A stretch of DNA of 64,000 nt from Staphylococcus pragensis (lineage in GTDB: Bacteria > Bacillota > Bacilli > Staphylococcales > Staphylococcaceae): assembly GCF_004785665.1 (NCBI RefSeq), contig NZ_SRPJ01000003.1:1-64000 (forward strand). Direction: 5' to 3'. Below the pieces are notes generated by a model. That model saw only the letters and a list, made by a program, of their open reading frames with translations, had not been told where the DNA came from and searched no databases. The translations under genes were made by a program, and so were the position numbers. How positions within the stretch are numbered: position 1 is the stretch's first letter; each line of letters begins with the position of its first letter. Shown one piece after another: positions 35,443 through 45,219 of this stretch.

Positions 35443-35649
35443 AACGACTCCCATCAGAATAGCTCTATATTTTAGAAAATGTACAATGTAAATTACATTT
35501 AATATAATAGATAAAATAAAACTGCAAAGTATTATGTTAAAGAATATTGACTGACATAACAGTAACGCTAAATGGGGTTTAATTTTCAAGAAGCGTGAAG
35601 CGTAGAGAGAGTTTAATCATTAATAAAGTAATTATAAAGGAGCGCATCC

Positions 35650-37536
35650 ATGGAGAAATTAGTTTCAATCATTATATCTGTGTATAATAAAGAGTTATTT
35701 TTAAGGCAATGTATAGAATCATTAATTGATTTGAAGATGGATAAGAGCCAAATCGAGGCAATCTTTGTCGATGATTGCTCAACGGATCAATCGGTGGAGA
35801 TTATTCAAGAATATGCGAAAGAGCATGCATTTATTCAATTAATCCAATTGCCTCACAATACAGGAAGTCCTTCTGAACCAAGAAACGTGGGTATCGAGAA
35901 AGCAACAGGTAAGTATATTACGCTACTAGATGCGGATGATTGGTTAGATGTAGATGGCTTCCCTCAATTAATGGAAAAGGTAGACGCAGATGATGCGGAC
36001 TTTGGTTTAGGTCAATGTTTCAAACATACAGCTAAGAGTGTATCGTATCATGGTAAATTCACGTCTTATAAAGAAGCGTCATATCTGAAACCTCAAGAGA
36101 TTAAGAAGTTGTTCAGAGCAGTAGGGCCACCAGGGAAAGTATTTAAACGTCAATTAGTCATCGATAATCAAATTAAGTTTGAACATATGAAATATGGCGA
36201 AGATAAATTATTCTTCGTTGAATTATTCTCGAAAGTTAATGACATCACAATGTCAGTAGCGCCAATGTATCATGTGAACCGATATGAGGCGAATGAATCA
36301 TTAGTGAAGCAAACGTCTATGTTAGAGAAAGCACAGTTAAACTTAGAAATCACAAAAAGAATCTGTGAGATGGACATGGAGTCATCTCTAAAAGAAATGA
36401 TTATGTCTCGAATTGTTGAGATAGATTTCATTTCACGTTTCCTTCGTACAAAGACTTTTATTAAATCTCAAGATAAACAAGCGTTTTATGACATTTTTGA
36501 TGAGTTAGAACAACTTTTAACTGAATACAATATTGACGTGCCATCGCTAGTAACAAATCCTGTGTTCAAAGCGATGTATACGTTATATCATAAAGAAGAT
36601 AAAACAGACTTTATTCATTTTACGAAAGATGTGGTCAATAATAAGTGGCGCTATATTATTCAAGATAATGTCATTTATAGAGATTTCGTCCGTCATTATG
36701 ACGCAATTAGTCCAATTCGGGTCGATTGTTATCCTATTTATGAAGGGACACATCTCATTAATGGAAATAAATATGAAGTGATACGTGTAATGAAGCCAGA
36801 AGAGATTAAGATTCGTGCTGTGAAGATGCTAGAAATTAATAACATGGCGAATAATTGTGAATTAGAATTTGAATATGAGAATGACAGAATCTATATTTTA
36901 CATGACAATTTTAAAGGATTAGATAAAGCTAATATTAATCTTAGCGTGGAATATGGCGAAGCGGATCACTCCTTGGTATATGCCTCGTTCCCAAGTTTCA
37001 ATGATGTCTATACAATGAAACGCCAAAGTTTTAAATTGGAACTGATTCATCCAGAAGCTGAGAAAAATTCAGAAACTGCCATTGAGGATAAATACTTTGT
37101 GCATATTAGTGGGCCAATGATGACGCTTAAAACGATTAATGTTTATCAAGATTTAGCTTTTAAGGAAAAGGTGGCAAGATTGGAAGCAGGAAGTCGTATA
37201 AATCCGAAAGGAATTCAAAATTCGTCAAATGGTACGCCAAGATTAGTGCTTGAAGACGGCAACTTTGTAACGGCCAATAAAGATTTTATCGCGCTAATTA
37301 AAACGAAAAATAGCGAAAAATACATCACTGAGATACCAAATGAAGTTAAGATTATTAAAGGATGTAAGTTATACGATTCACGTCAATTTAAAGATAATGT
37401 AGTTGCGCCTCTTAAAGTAGGAGAAACGTTGAAGATTAAGAACATTATCTATACTAAAAGCTCAACACCTCGTCTTGTAACTGAAGACGGATACTTCTTA
37501 ACAGCAAATAAAGACTTTGTAGAAATAATTCATTAA
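35650..37536 (+). CDS. GT2 glycosyltransferase with repeated C-terminal cell-wall-type modules
   Basis: A 628-aa protein. Residues 1-320 form a GT-A family 2 enzyme: VSIIISVYNKELFLRQC, FVDDCSTDQS, NTGSPSEPRNVGI, TLLDADDWLD (DxD-type motif), and GPPGKVFKRQ. This set recalls wall-teichoic-acid glycosyltransferases of the TarS/TarQ type. The middle is mostly beta. The last about 120 residues carry two copies of a motif ending TPRLVLEDGNFVTANKDFIA and TPRLVTEDGYFLTANKDFVE, the DUF5776-like repeat. It stands alone, with its own RBS (AAAGGAGCG) and a shared terminator. Decoration of teichoic acid or surface glycan is inferred. Confidence 0.8.
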   Translation: MEKLVSIIISVYNKELFLRQCIESLIDLKMDKSQIEAIFVDDCSTDQSVEIIQEYAKEHAFIQLIQLPHNTGSPSEPRNVGIEKATGKYITLLDADDWLDVDGFPQLMEKVDADDADFGLGQCFKHTAKSVSYHGKFTSYKEASYLKPQEIKKLFRAVGPPGKVFKRQLVIDNQIKFEHMKYGEDKLFFVELFSKVNDITMSVAPMYHVNRYEANESLVKQTSMLEKAQLNLEITKRICEMDMESSLKEMIMSRIVEIDFISRFLRTKTFIKSQDKQAFYDIFDELEQLLTEYNIDVPSLVTNPVFKAMYTLYHKEDKTDFIHFTKDVVNNKWRYIIQDNVIYRDFVRHYDAISPIRVDCYPIYEGTHLINGNKYEVIRVMKPEEIKIRAVKMLEINNMANNCELEFEYENDRIYILHDNFKGLDKANINLSVEYGEADHSLVYASFPSFNDVYTMKRQSFKLELIHPEAEKNSETAIEDKYFVHISGPMMTLKTINVYQDLAFKEKVARLEAGSRINPKGIQNSSNGTPRLVLEDGNFVTANKDFIALIKTKNSEKYITEIPNEVKIIKGCKLYDSRQFKDNVVAPLKVGETLKIKNIIYTKSSTPRLVTEDGYFLTANKDFVEIIH

Positions 37537-37558
37537 TATAATAAGAACATATAAAATT

Positions 37559-37596
37559 AGAGGTTGAGACATAAACGATTTGTGTCTCAACCTCTT
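37559..37596. terminator. Bidirectional terminator between the GT2 gene and sitC
   Basis: AGAGGTTGAGACA and TGTCTCAACCTCT form a perfect 13-bp stem between converging genes. Confidence 0.92.
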
Positions 37597-37614
37597 TCAC
37601 TACTTTATTAATAA

Positions 37615-38544
37615 TTATTCCATGCTTCCGTGAATCGTCTCGATATTATGTTTCATCATTTTATAATAAGAATCTCCTTTAGATCCTTTTTCTCCAATTG
37701 AATCTGTAAATACTTCTCCGTAAATGCTTTTGCCAGTTTCTTCAGATAAGCTATTCATAGATTTTTTGTCTACACTTGTTTCTACTAATAAATGTTTAAT
37801 GTGATTGTCTTTAACAAATTGTATAGCTTGTTTCATTTGTGAAGGTGTGCCTTGTTTTTCAGTATTGATTTCCCAAATATAGCCAGGTTTAATATCAAAT
37901 GCTTTTGAAAAGTATTTGAAAGCACCTTCACTTGTGATCATGGCACGTTCTTGTTTCGGAATATCACTAAATTTATCTTTACTCTCCTTGTTTAACTTTT
38001 CCAACTGAGCAAGATAAGTCTTACCTTGTTTCTCATAGTCTGCTTTATGTGATGAATCTGCTTTAATTAATTGTTTTTGGATGTTCTTCACATATTGAAT
38101 ACCATTGTCTAAACTCAACCAAGCATGTGGGTCAATCTTATCTTTATTGCCAGTTTCTCCATTTAAATAAATTGGTTTAACACCTTTAGACACCGCGAAG
38201 ACGGACTTATCATCAGTAGATTTACCTGCTTGTTTTAAGGCTTTTTCAAACCAACCGTTACCAGATTCTAAATTGAAGCCATTGTAAAAGATGACGTCTG
38301 CATCAGTAAGTTGTTTAATATCTTTCGGTTTCACTTCATATTCATGAGGGTCTTGTCCCACAGGTACGATGCTATGAACGTCTACCTTCTCGCCAGCTAC
38401 TTGTTTGACCATATCATAAATAATGGAGTTAGTAGTCACGACCTTTAATTTGTCGTGATGTTTGCTAAGTTGATTATTAGAATTTGAACTACAAGCTGCT
38501 AGAATGAGCATTAATGCAATAAGTAATGGAATAAATTTTTTCAT
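37615..38544 (-). CDS. sitC: Manganese ABC transporter substrate-binding lipoprotein SitC/MntC
   Basis: A 309-aa cluster A-I metal-binding lipoprotein. It has a signal with lipobox LILAACSS, then the metal ligands: His in VGQDPHEYEVKP, His in IDPHAWLSLDNGI, Glu in MITSEGAFKYFSKAF, and Asp near GEVFTDSIGEKGSKGDSYY. The His-His-Glu-Asp set is typical of Mn(II) binding. It is the last gene of sitABC and overlaps sitB by four bases. The operon is repressed by Mn through the box at 40136. Confidence 0.93.
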   Translation of the reverse strand: MKKFIPLLIALMLILAACSSNSNNQLSKHHDKLKVVTTNSIIYDMVKQVAGEKVDVHSIVPVGQDPHEYEVKPKDIKQLTDADVIFYNGFNLESGNGWFEKALKQAGKSTDDKSVFAVSKGVKPIYLNGETGNKDKIDPHAWLSLDNGIQYVKNIQKQLIKADSSHKADYEKQGKTYLAQLEKLNKESKDKFSDIPKQERAMITSEGAFKYFSKAFDIKPGYIWEINTEKQGTPSQMKQAIQFVKDNHIKHLLVETSVDKKSMNSLSEETGKSIYGEVFTDSIGEKGSKGDSYYKMMKHNIETIHGSME

Positions 38545-39377
38545 GTTGTTTGTACACCTCTAAATTTTGTTTTTATTTTTGAAAAGAGAAGAGTAAAAAT
38601 ATAAATACTAAATGTTGCAAGCACAATCGTCGCACCGCTAGGGAGATTGTAAATAAAGCTAAAGTACAAGCCGATGATAGAACTTATTACGCCTATCAAA
38701 CTTGCTACAATCATCATCGAATATAGATTCTTTGTGATTAAAAAGGCGCTCGAGGCCGGTGTAACAAGCAATGCAACGACTAAGATAATGCCTACAGTTT
38801 GAATACTAGCGACGGTTACTAAAGCGAGTAATAGCATTACAAAATAATGTAGCATCGTTGTATTCAATCCACTTACACGGCTGAATGTAGCATCAAAGGT
38901 TGAAATCATTAATGGTCGATAAAGTATGACAATCAGTAACATCACGATGACGCCAATAATGATGGTTGTCCAAAACGTTTGTCGTGTGATTGCGAGTAAG
39001 TTTCCGAATAAAATATGATGTAAATCTGTCGTGCTATTGATAAGACTGATAATGATGACACCCGTTGCGAGAAATGCAGTGAAACTAATGCCAATCGCTG
39101 CATCGGGCTTTGTTTTACTATTGTTTGAAATATAGCCAATTAATAAACTTGCAATCATACCAGTTACTAATGCTCCGATGAACATGGGAATATTGAATAA
39201 GAATGATAAAGCCACACCCGGTAAAACAGCATGACTCATTGCATCTCCCATTAACGATAATCCACGCAAAATAATCAAACTCCCTACAGTCCCACATACA
39301 ACACCTACAATGATTGATGTAATTAACGCGCGGTTTAAGAACTGATAGTCAAATAAATGTTGAATGAAATCAGTCAT
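38541..39377 (-). CDS. sitB: Manganese ABC transporter permease SitB/MntB
   Basis: A 278-aa ABC-3 permease with about eight helices. Characteristic parts are SLIILRGLSLMGDAMSHAVL (the EAA-like coupling region of this family), AIGISFTAFLATGVIIISL, and the conserved GIILVVALLVTPASSAFLIT. I start at ATG 39377 (MTDFIQHLF), which overlaps the end of sitA by eight bases; the longer frame would extend into sitA without support. Confidence 0.92.
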   Translation of the reverse strand: MTDFIQHLFDYQFLNRALITSIIVGVVCGTVGSLIILRGLSLMGDAMSHAVLPGVALSFLFNIPMFIGALVTGMIASLLIGYISNNSKTKPDAAIGISFTAFLATGVIIISLINSTTDLHHILFGNLLAITRQTFWTTIIIGVIVMLLIVILYRPLMISTFDATFSRVSGLNTTMLHYFVMLLLALVTVASIQTVGIILVVALLVTPASSAFLITKNLYSMMIVASLIGVISSIIGLYFSFIYNLPSGATIVLATFSIYIFTLLFSKIKTKFRGVQTT

Positions 39378-40113
39378 TTGATAGGGCTCTCCTTTCATCA
39401 ATAGTAGAAGCTCCATTAAATAGAAAAGTTCGGTTTAGATATTGTGAGTGCATCGCCTGATGACTATCACCGAAGAATCTAACAGTACGATTAAGTAACA
39501 GGATTCGATCGAAATATTGTTCTGCTTTAGATAAATCATGATGCACAATAAGAATGAGCTTGCCTTGATTTTTTAATTGGCGAAGTTTCTCCATAATAAG
39601 TTGCTCACTGTTAAAATCGATGCCTACAAACGGTTCGTCTAATAAATAAACAGTACTATCTGACATCAATGCTCTTGCTACAAGTACACGTTGCAACTGG
39701 CCACCACTAAGCTCGGAAATTTGTTTGTATTGTAACAATGCTAAGTCCAAATCCCTTAATAATTTTTGAAACTTCATTTTTGAAGCGTGATCGACGCGTT
39801 TGAACCAGCCGATGGTTTGATAACAACCTGACAATATGACTTTCTCCACATTGATTGGAAAGTCTAAGTCTAATTGTGTTTTTTGAGGAATATATGTAAC
39901 GTATTGCAATTGTTTATGTATGAATTTGCCATATAAATGCATCTCGCCGGTTGCGTTAAATTCACCGATTAGACATTTCAGCAAAGAGGATTTACCGGCA
40001 CCGTTGGGCCCCATAATACCGATGATTTCCCCAGAAATTGGAATCTTTAAAGTAATATCTTTAAGGACATGTTTGTGATTTAAATGCAAATTCATGTTGC
40101 TAATTTCTATCAA
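39370..40113 (-). CDS. sitA: Manganese ABC transporter ATPase SitA/MntA
   Basis: A 247-aa ATPase with Walker A GIMGPNGAGKSSLLKCLIG, signature ELSGGQLQRVLVARALM, Walker B STVYLLDEPFVGIDFNSE, and switch His in LIVHHDLSKAEQYF. It powers Mn uptake with SitB and SitC. A TAGGAGG RBS (complement of CCTCCTA) precedes the ATG. The promoter and SirR/MntR-type operator lie just upstream. No sirR gene is adjacent. Confidence 0.93.
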   Translation of the reverse strand: MIEISNMNLHLNHKHVLKDITLKIPISGEIIGIMGPNGAGKSSLLKCLIGEFNATGEMHLYGKFIHKQLQYVTYIPQKTQLDLDFPINVEKVILSGCYQTIGWFKRVDHASKMKFQKLLRDLDLALLQYKQISELSGGQLQRVLVARALMSDSTVYLLDEPFVGIDFNSEQLIMEKLRQLKNQGKLILIVHHDLSKAEQYFDRILLLNRTVRFFGDSHQAMHSQYLNRTFLFNGASTIDERRALSND

Positions 40114-40135
40114 CCAACTACCTCCTAAATAAAAG

Positions 40136-40150
40136 TTTAGGTTAACCTAA
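40136..40150 (-). promoter_or_regulatory. SirR/MntR-type operator of sitABC
   Basis: TTTAGGTTAACCTAA is a 14-bp perfect palindrome plus one base, the form of the SirR/MntR box described in front of staphylococcal sit/mnt operons. It lies right at or after the expected transcription start of the promoter at 40159-40188, so binding of the Mn-loaded repressor would block sitABC. Confidence 0.85.
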
Positions 40151-40158
40151 TTTATTTT

Positions 40159-40188
40159 ATAATAAACACCTAAAATAAGATGTGTCAA
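40159..40188 (-). promoter_or_regulatory. sitABC promoter
   Basis: On the minus strand TTGACA (40183-40188) and TATTAT (40159-40164) are spaced by 18 bases, a sigma-A layout about 10 bases ahead of the SirR/MntR box. Confidence 0.7.
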
Positions 40189-40397
40189 GCTGAGATAGTA
40201 AATAAAAATATGAATAGTGTATGTAATTATTCGAGAAAAGATGGGTTTAATCGCTCTTTAATCATGGTTGTGGCTACATTTAATTAATTTAGGTCAGATT
40301 GACAATCAAGAAGTTACATGTAAAGACCTATGACAAAGGTAAGGTGTCTCAGGTTTTATTAGTGTCATAAACAATGGACGGAAACGTTAAAATACAT

Positions 40398-40412
40398 TAA
40401 AATCAGAAAATT
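40398..40412. promoter_or_regulatory. CodY-like half-good box before brnQ
   Basis: TAAAATCAGAAAATT matches the right ten positions of the CodY consensus AATTTTCWGAAAATT but has four mismatches on the left. It lies about 85 bases before a branched-chain amino acid carrier, a common CodY target. A TATAAT lies at 40460. The rest of 40189-40497 shows nothing else. Confidence 0.35.
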
Positions 40413-40497
40413 TTTAAAATTTATTGAATATTTCGAACAAATAAAGCCGAAAATTTTGTATAATAGCAAGTAAATTATAATTAGGAGAAACAGACAT

Positions 40498-41859
40498 ATG
40501 ACGAAACACAAACTTTCAATTAAAGATAATATTTTTATTGGATCAATGTTGTTTGGCTTATTCTTTGGTGCTGGGAACTTAATCTTTCCAATTCATCTAG
40601 GCCAAACGGCAGGGTCTAATGTGTTACTCGCCAATCTTGGTTTCTTAATTACCGCAATTGGGTTACCATTCCTAGGGATTGTAGCGATTGGCATCTCTAA
40701 AACGAATGGCGTATTTGAAATTTCTTCAAGAGTAAGTAAAACATACGCTTACTTATTCACTATCGCATTGTATCTGGTAATAGGGCCATTCTTTGCCTTA
40801 CCAAGACTTGCGACAACATCTTATGAAATTGCATTTTCTCCATTCGTTTCGCCTAGTACAGGTAAAATTTTATTACCCATTTTCAGTATTTTGTTCTTTG
40901 TTATCGCATGGTTCTTTGCGAGAAGACCTTCAAAAATACTTGATTACATAGGTAAATTTTTAAATCCAGTATTCTTAATTCTGTTAGGAATTGTGGTACT
41001 ATTAGCGTTTATCCGTCCAATGGGAGGCATTAGCCATGCGCCTGTAAGTGCGGATTATAGCAATAGTGTGTTACTTAAAGGGTTTATCGACGGTTATAAC
41101 ACGCTTGATGCTTTAGCATCACTTGCTTTCGGTATCATTATTGTAACGACAATTAAGAAGTTAGGTGTGACGAACCCGAATGGTATCGCGAAAGAAACGT
41201 TTAAATCTGGTGCCATCAGTATCATTGCGATGGGCGTCATTTACACATTATTAGCTGTCATGGGTACGATGAGTTTAGGACATTTTAAAGTCAGTGAAAA
41301 TGGTGGTATCGCACTTGCACAAATCGCACAACATTACCTTGGTGACTATGGCATTATCATCTTGTCATTAATCATCATCGTGGCATGTTTAAAAACGGCA
41401 ATTGGGTTGATTACTGCATTTTCAGAAACATTTACAGAACTCTTCCCGAAAATGAATTATCTATGGTTAGCGACAGGTGTGGCAGTGCTAGCGTGTATCT
41501 TCGCTAACGTGGGACTAACAAAAATCATTATGTACTCAACGCCGGTATTGATGTTTATCTATCCATTAGCGATTACGCTCATCTTATTAACATTGGCAAG
41601 TCCGTTATTCAATCATTCAACGATTGTTTATAAATTTACAACGTTCTTCACAATGTTCGCGGCGTTCTTTGATGGCGTAAATGCGAGTCCGGAATTCTTT
41701 GCGAAGACAGCATTCGCGCAAGCATTAATCGGTTTCGCTCAAAAATATTTACCATTCTTTACGATTGGTATGGGATGGATTGTCCCTGCAATTATCGGAT
41801 TTATCATTGGTTTCATTGTTTATAAAGTGCGTTTTAGAGGTCACAGACAAATTCAATAA
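40498..41859 (+). CDS. brnQ: Branched-chain amino acid carrier BrnQ
   Basis: A 453-aa LIVCS-family carrier with twelve helices that takes up Leu, Ile and Val with Na+ or H+. The start ([32 protein letters not shown]) is diagnostic of BrnQ. Further conserved pieces are [18 protein letters not shown] and [14 protein letters not shown]. It stands alone between sitABC and the Zur-controlled operon, with its own terminator. TAGGAGA precedes the ATG. Confidence 0.94.
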   Translation: MTKHKLSIKDNIFIGSMLFGLFFGAGNLIFPIHLGQTAGSNVLLANLGFLITAIGLPFLGIVAIGISKTNGVFEISSRVSKTYAYLFTIALYLVIGPFFALPRLATTSYEIAFSPFVSPSTGKILLPIFSILFFVIAWFFARRPSKILDYIGKFLNPVFLILLGIVVLLAFIRPMGGISHAPVSADYSNSVLLKGFIDGYNTLDALASLAFGIIIVTTIKKLGVTNPNGIAKETFKSGAISIIAMGVIYTLLAVMGTMSLGHFKVSENGGIALAQIAQHYLGDYGIIILSLIIIVACLKTAIGLITAFSETFTELFPKMNYLWLATGVAVLACIFANVGLTKIIMYSTPVLMFIYPLAITLILLTLASPLFNHSTIVYKFTTFFTMFAAFFDGVNASPEFFAKTAFAQALIGFAQKYLPFFTIGMGWIVPAIIGFIIGFIVYKVRFRGHRQIQ

Positions 41860-41869
41860 TTACCCAATT

Positions 41870-41921
41870 TATAAGCTATGTTTAACTCATTTAGTATGAG
41901 CTAATCATGGCTTATTTTTTA
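41870..41921 (+). terminator. Terminator of brnQ
   Basis: TAAGCTATG...TAACTCAT and ATGAGCTA...CATGGCTTA pair in two blocks and are followed by six T residues. Confidence 0.75.
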
Positions 41922-41972
41922 TGCTTTTAAAAAAGTCACTATTGTACAAATAAAAATATTATAGTAGTATAT

Positions 41973-41993
41973 AAATCGTAATTATTACGATTT
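41973..41993 (+). promoter_or_regulatory. Zur box in front of the methyltransferase-nik operon
   Basis: A 21-bp palindrome with core TCGTAATTATTACGA, flanked by AAA and TTT, equals the Zur consensus known from Bacillus and Staphylococcus (TCGTAATNATTACGA core). It ends about 20 bases before the start codon of the first gene, where a zinc-loaded repressor would block transcription. No nickel-type regulator motif is seen. Confidence 0.85.
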
Positions 41994-42014
41994 GATAATA
42001 GTGAGGAGATTTTG

Positions 42015-42707
42015 ATGACTAAGAGTTATGAAGTTTGGTGGCAAAAGGGAGACGAAACAGACGATGATATGGCCCGCGATCACCAAGAAGCATGGGAGAG
42101 AACGATACAACTACTAGATAGTTCAGATATTAAGGGCAAGACGATTTTAGATGTGGGATGTAATCAAGGCGGATTTTTGCGTCAGTTATACGACAAGATT
42201 CAATTTAAAACAGGCGTAGGTATTGACTTAGCCCGTTTATCTTTGGAAAAGGCAGACGCCTTAAAAGGACAACGACCGCTTAGCTATTTTTTAACAGACA
42301 AACCACAAGATACATCGTATACATATGATACGGCAGTTAGTACATCAGTCTTATATTTAATCGAAGATGTGCCACAGCATGCGCAAGACTTAAAAGCGGT
42401 GTTAAAACCTGGTGGCGTTTATTATGCAACATTTGCAGATTTAACACATAATCCAAGTCGTCAATTTATGGATGACACGATTAATAAATATGGCGCGACG
42501 CCTTCTCAGAATCACTCGTTAAAGCATATTGTTGATAGCTTTGTTGATGCTGGATTTGAAGTCGCAGTTATGAAAGAACCAGTTCCAGACATCATAGATT
42601 TAACACATTATAGTGATTTTTATTTAACGCCAAATGATTATTTACGCACGCTGTATGAAGAGTCATTTTTAATAAAAGCGAGATTGAAAGAAGGTACTGG
42701 GGAATGA
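42015..42707 (+). CDS. Class I SAM-dependent methyltransferase
   Basis: A 230-aa cytosolic enzyme with motif I TILDVGCNQGGFLRQL, an acidic motif II VGIDLARLSLEKAD, the motif IV region YDTAVSTSVLYLIEDV, and motif V AVLKPGGVYYATFADLTH. The substrate is unknown. It is the first gene of an operon whose other members form a peptide/nickel-type ABC importer, and it overlaps nikA by four bases (ATGA). Being under a Zur box, it may act on a metal chelator or a zinc-related pathway; that is inference. GGAGA precedes ATG 42015; the TTG three bases earlier is less likely. Confidence 0.82.
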   Translation: MTKSYEVWWQKGDETDDDMARDHQEAWERTIQLLDSSDIKGKTILDVGCNQGGFLRQLYDKIQFKTGVGIDLARLSLEKADALKGQRPLSYFLTDKPQDTSYTYDTAVSTSVLYLIEDVPQHAQDLKAVLKPGGVYYATFADLTHNPSRQFMDDTINKYGATPSQNHSLKHIVDSFVDAGFEVAVMKEPVPDIIDLTHYSDFYLTPNDYLRTLYEESFLIKARLKEGTGE

Positions 42708-44257
42708 ACAAGAGACTAATAATGACAGTGGCTGCAAGTGCGACACTCTTACTAGCGGGATGTGGCAATAACCATAAAGATGGCAAGGATATCACAGTGT
42801 CATTACCAACTGAGGCAAAGGCAGACAAGCTTGATGCACAAGGTTATGACGCGGCAATGCCAGTATATAGCGCGGTTTACGACGCATTAGTGAAATACGA
42901 TAAAGATAAAGGCATTAAAGCAGGTTTAGCTGATAAATGGAGCGTGGATAAATCTGGTAAAGTGTATGAATTTCATTTAAAAGATAATGTTAAATTCTCA
43001 GACGGCTCAAAGTTAGATGCCAAAGCGGTTAAATTCTCCATTGAGCGTGCCAAAGCAATGAATAAAGAAACGACAGTGGAAACGTTGAAGAAATTAGATA
43101 AAGTTGTCGTGAAAAATGATCATGTTGTTCAAATTAAATTGAAATCACCGTCGAACCAAGTGTTGAACGAATTAACGCAAGTAAGACCTTTACGCATTAT
43201 GAGTCCGCATTCTGTAGAAGGTGAGAAAGTGACTGGGAAATTCAAGAAAGCGATTGGTACTGGGGCGTTCGTAGTTAATAAAACGGGCAAAGAAAAGACG
43301 ACGATGAAACCTAATAAATACTTCGATAATGATCATCCAGTTAAGTACAATCTAGCTTTCCAAACGATTGAAGATGGAGATTCTAGAAATTCTGCTGTGC
43401 AAAGTGGCTCAGTAGACATTTCCGGTGGTTCACTAGGCATGTTATCGGATCAACAAATTAAACAAGATAAGAAAAACGACAAATTAACGGTTGAGGATAG
43501 ACCAAGTACCGTAAGTCATTTCATGGCCTTTAATCCGAATAATAAAATATTGAGCAACAAAGAGATTCGTGAAGCGATAAGTAAGAGTATCAATGCGAAA
43601 GCTATTGCGGGTAAACCAGTGGAAGGTTTGTTCCAGAATAATGTGCAGTACGTTAATAAAAAGAATCAGCAGCCTCACGTATTTGATATTGCCGGTGCTG
43701 AGAAACTGTTGAAGACTGAAGGTTATAACAAGAATAAAGACGGTATTTTTGAAAAAGATGGTAAACCATTAGCATTCAATTTAGTCATTCAAACGGCAGA
43801 GTTTCCAAATTGGAAAGATAAAGCAGAACAAGTGCAACGTGATATGAAACAAGCAGGAATTAAAGTAAACGTTAAAACATTAGATGCTCAATCTTATTAC
43901 GACACATTGTGGACTAAAAAGGAGTATGACCTCATTTTCTATAGAACGTATTCAGATGCGTTAATGCCATACAACTTTATGAGTTCAGTGTTTAAAAATG
44001 ATGATGGTAAATCGGGTGTCTTAGCTAATGATGAGGCGCTTACCAAACAATTAGATGATTATCCAGCAAACATATCGAAAGAAAATCAACAACACGCCTT
44101 TGATGACATCTTTAAGCACTTTAATAAGCAATATTATGGTGTGCCAATCGCTTATCCGAATGAAACGTTTGTAGTTAGCGATAAAGTAAAAGAATTTAAA
44201 TTCTCAGGATTAACGGATGCGCCAATAGATTATAAAGCATTGAAAGTTAAAGAGTAA
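42704..44257 (+). CDS. nikA: Nickel/peptide-type ABC substrate-binding lipoprotein
   Basis: A 517-aa SBP_bac_5 protein. The lipobox is LLLAGCGNN. Family marks include YSAVYDALVKYDKDKG, ADKWSVDKSGKVYEFHLKDN, VKFSDGSKLDAKAVKFSIER and ISKSINAKAIAGKPVEGLF. The fold binds peptides, free metals or metal chelates in the related NikA, Opp and CntA proteins. With the Zur box upstream, a zinc or metallophore cargo is as likely as nickel. It is translationally coupled to the methyltransferase. Confidence 0.87.
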   Translation: MNKRLIMTVAASATLLLAGCGNNHKDGKDITVSLPTEAKADKLDAQGYDAAMPVYSAVYDALVKYDKDKGIKAGLADKWSVDKSGKVYEFHLKDNVKFSDGSKLDAKAVKFSIERAKAMNKETTVETLKKLDKVVVKNDHVVQIKLKSPSNQVLNELTQVRPLRIMSPHSVEGEKVTGKFKKAIGTGAFVVNKTGKEKTTMKPNKYFDNDHPVKYNLAFQTIEDGDSRNSAVQSGSVDISGGSLGMLSDQQIKQDKKNDKLTVEDRPSTVSHFMAFNPNNKILSNKEIREAISKSINAKAIAGKPVEGLFQNNVQYVNKKNQQPHVFDIAGAEKLLKTEGYNKNKDGIFEKDGKPLAFNLVIQTAEFPNWKDKAEQVQRDMKQAGIKVNVKTLDAQSYYDTLWTKKEYDLIFYRTYSDALMPYNFMSSVFKNDDGKSGVLANDEALTKQLDDYPANISKENQQHAFDDIFKHFNKQYYGVPIAYPNETFVVSDKVKEFKFSGLTDAPIDYKALKVKE

Positions 44258-44259
44258 TT

Positions 44260-45219
44260 ATGCTAAAACGCACGTTTAAATTATTGCTCTATTTAATAGT
44301 GAGTTCGTTTATTATTTTTGTCTTAGTTGAAAAGACATCCGGCAATCCAGCAATTCTTTATCTGCAACGTCATGGTTATACCTCAATTACACAAGAAAAT
44401 ATTGAGTTAGCTCAACATAAACTTGGTTTAGGTCGAAATCTATTTCTTAGATATATCGACTGGGTTGGTCATGCTTTTACAGGAAATTTAGGTTATAGCT
44501 TTAGTACCAACGAGCCTGTTACTTCAATGATTATAGAGGCAATTCTTCCAACGCTGACGTTGATGATTGTCTCTGCCTGTATTATGTTGCCTGTCGGATA
44601 TGTTATCGGCTATGTGGTTGGCACACAATCACAAACTCGTTATAGCTCTGTTATTCGTGGATTCGCGCAAGTGATGACATCTATGCCTGAATATTGGTTA
44701 GCAATCTTACTTATCTATTATTTAGGCGTTCGCTGGCAACTCCTACCATTTGTTGGCAGTGATTCTTGGCAACACTTTATATTACCGATCATTGCCATCG
44801 TCATGATTGAAGGTTGTCATATTTTATTAATGACTGCGCATCTTATTGAAAGGACACTAGCTAATGATGCTTATCAACTGGCTTTATTACGTGGCTTTCC
44901 GTTAAAAGCGCGTATTGTGGTGCAAATTAAAGAGGTTTTTGCGCCTCTTATGACTATTTCTGTGAATAGCGTTATTCATTTAATTGGAAAAGCAGTTATT
45001 CTAGAAGTCATCTTCAGTATGTCAGGTATAGGAAAGTTACTTATTAATGCGATTAATCAGCGAGATTATCCGCTTATTCAAGGCATTGTAGTCATTATTA
45101 TTGTTATTATCATGCTTATTAATTATGTAGGAGACTTAATTATTTTGAAAAATGAACCTAGATTACGTCGTCGTGATGCTTATGAAAAAGTTGATGATGA
45201 GAAGAGAGATTTGACATGA
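44260..45219 (+). CDS. nikB: ABC importer permease, NikB type
   Basis: A 319-aa permease with six helices. The N-terminal SFIIFVLVEKTSGNPAILYL and the EAA-type loop YQLALLRGFPLKARIVVQIK fit the DppB/NikB group. Other pieces are MTSMPEYWLAILLIYYLGVR and VILEVIFSMSGIGKLLINAI. It starts two bases after nikA stops and overlaps nikC by four bases. Confidence 0.9.
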   Translation: MLKRTFKLLLYLIVSSFIIFVLVEKTSGNPAILYLQRHGYTSITQENIELAQHKLGLGRNLFLRYIDWVGHAFTGNLGYSFSTNEPVTSMIIEAILPTLTLMIVSACIMLPVGYVIGYVVGTQSQTRYSSVIRGFAQVMTSMPEYWLAILLIYYLGVRWQLLPFVGSDSWQHFILPIIAIVMIEGCHILLMTAHLIERTLANDAYQLALLRGFPLKARIVVQIKEVFAPLMTISVNSVIHLIGKAVILEVIFSMSGIGKLLINAINQRDYPLIQGIVVIIIVIIMLINYVGDLIILKNEPRLRRRDAYEKVDDEKRDLT

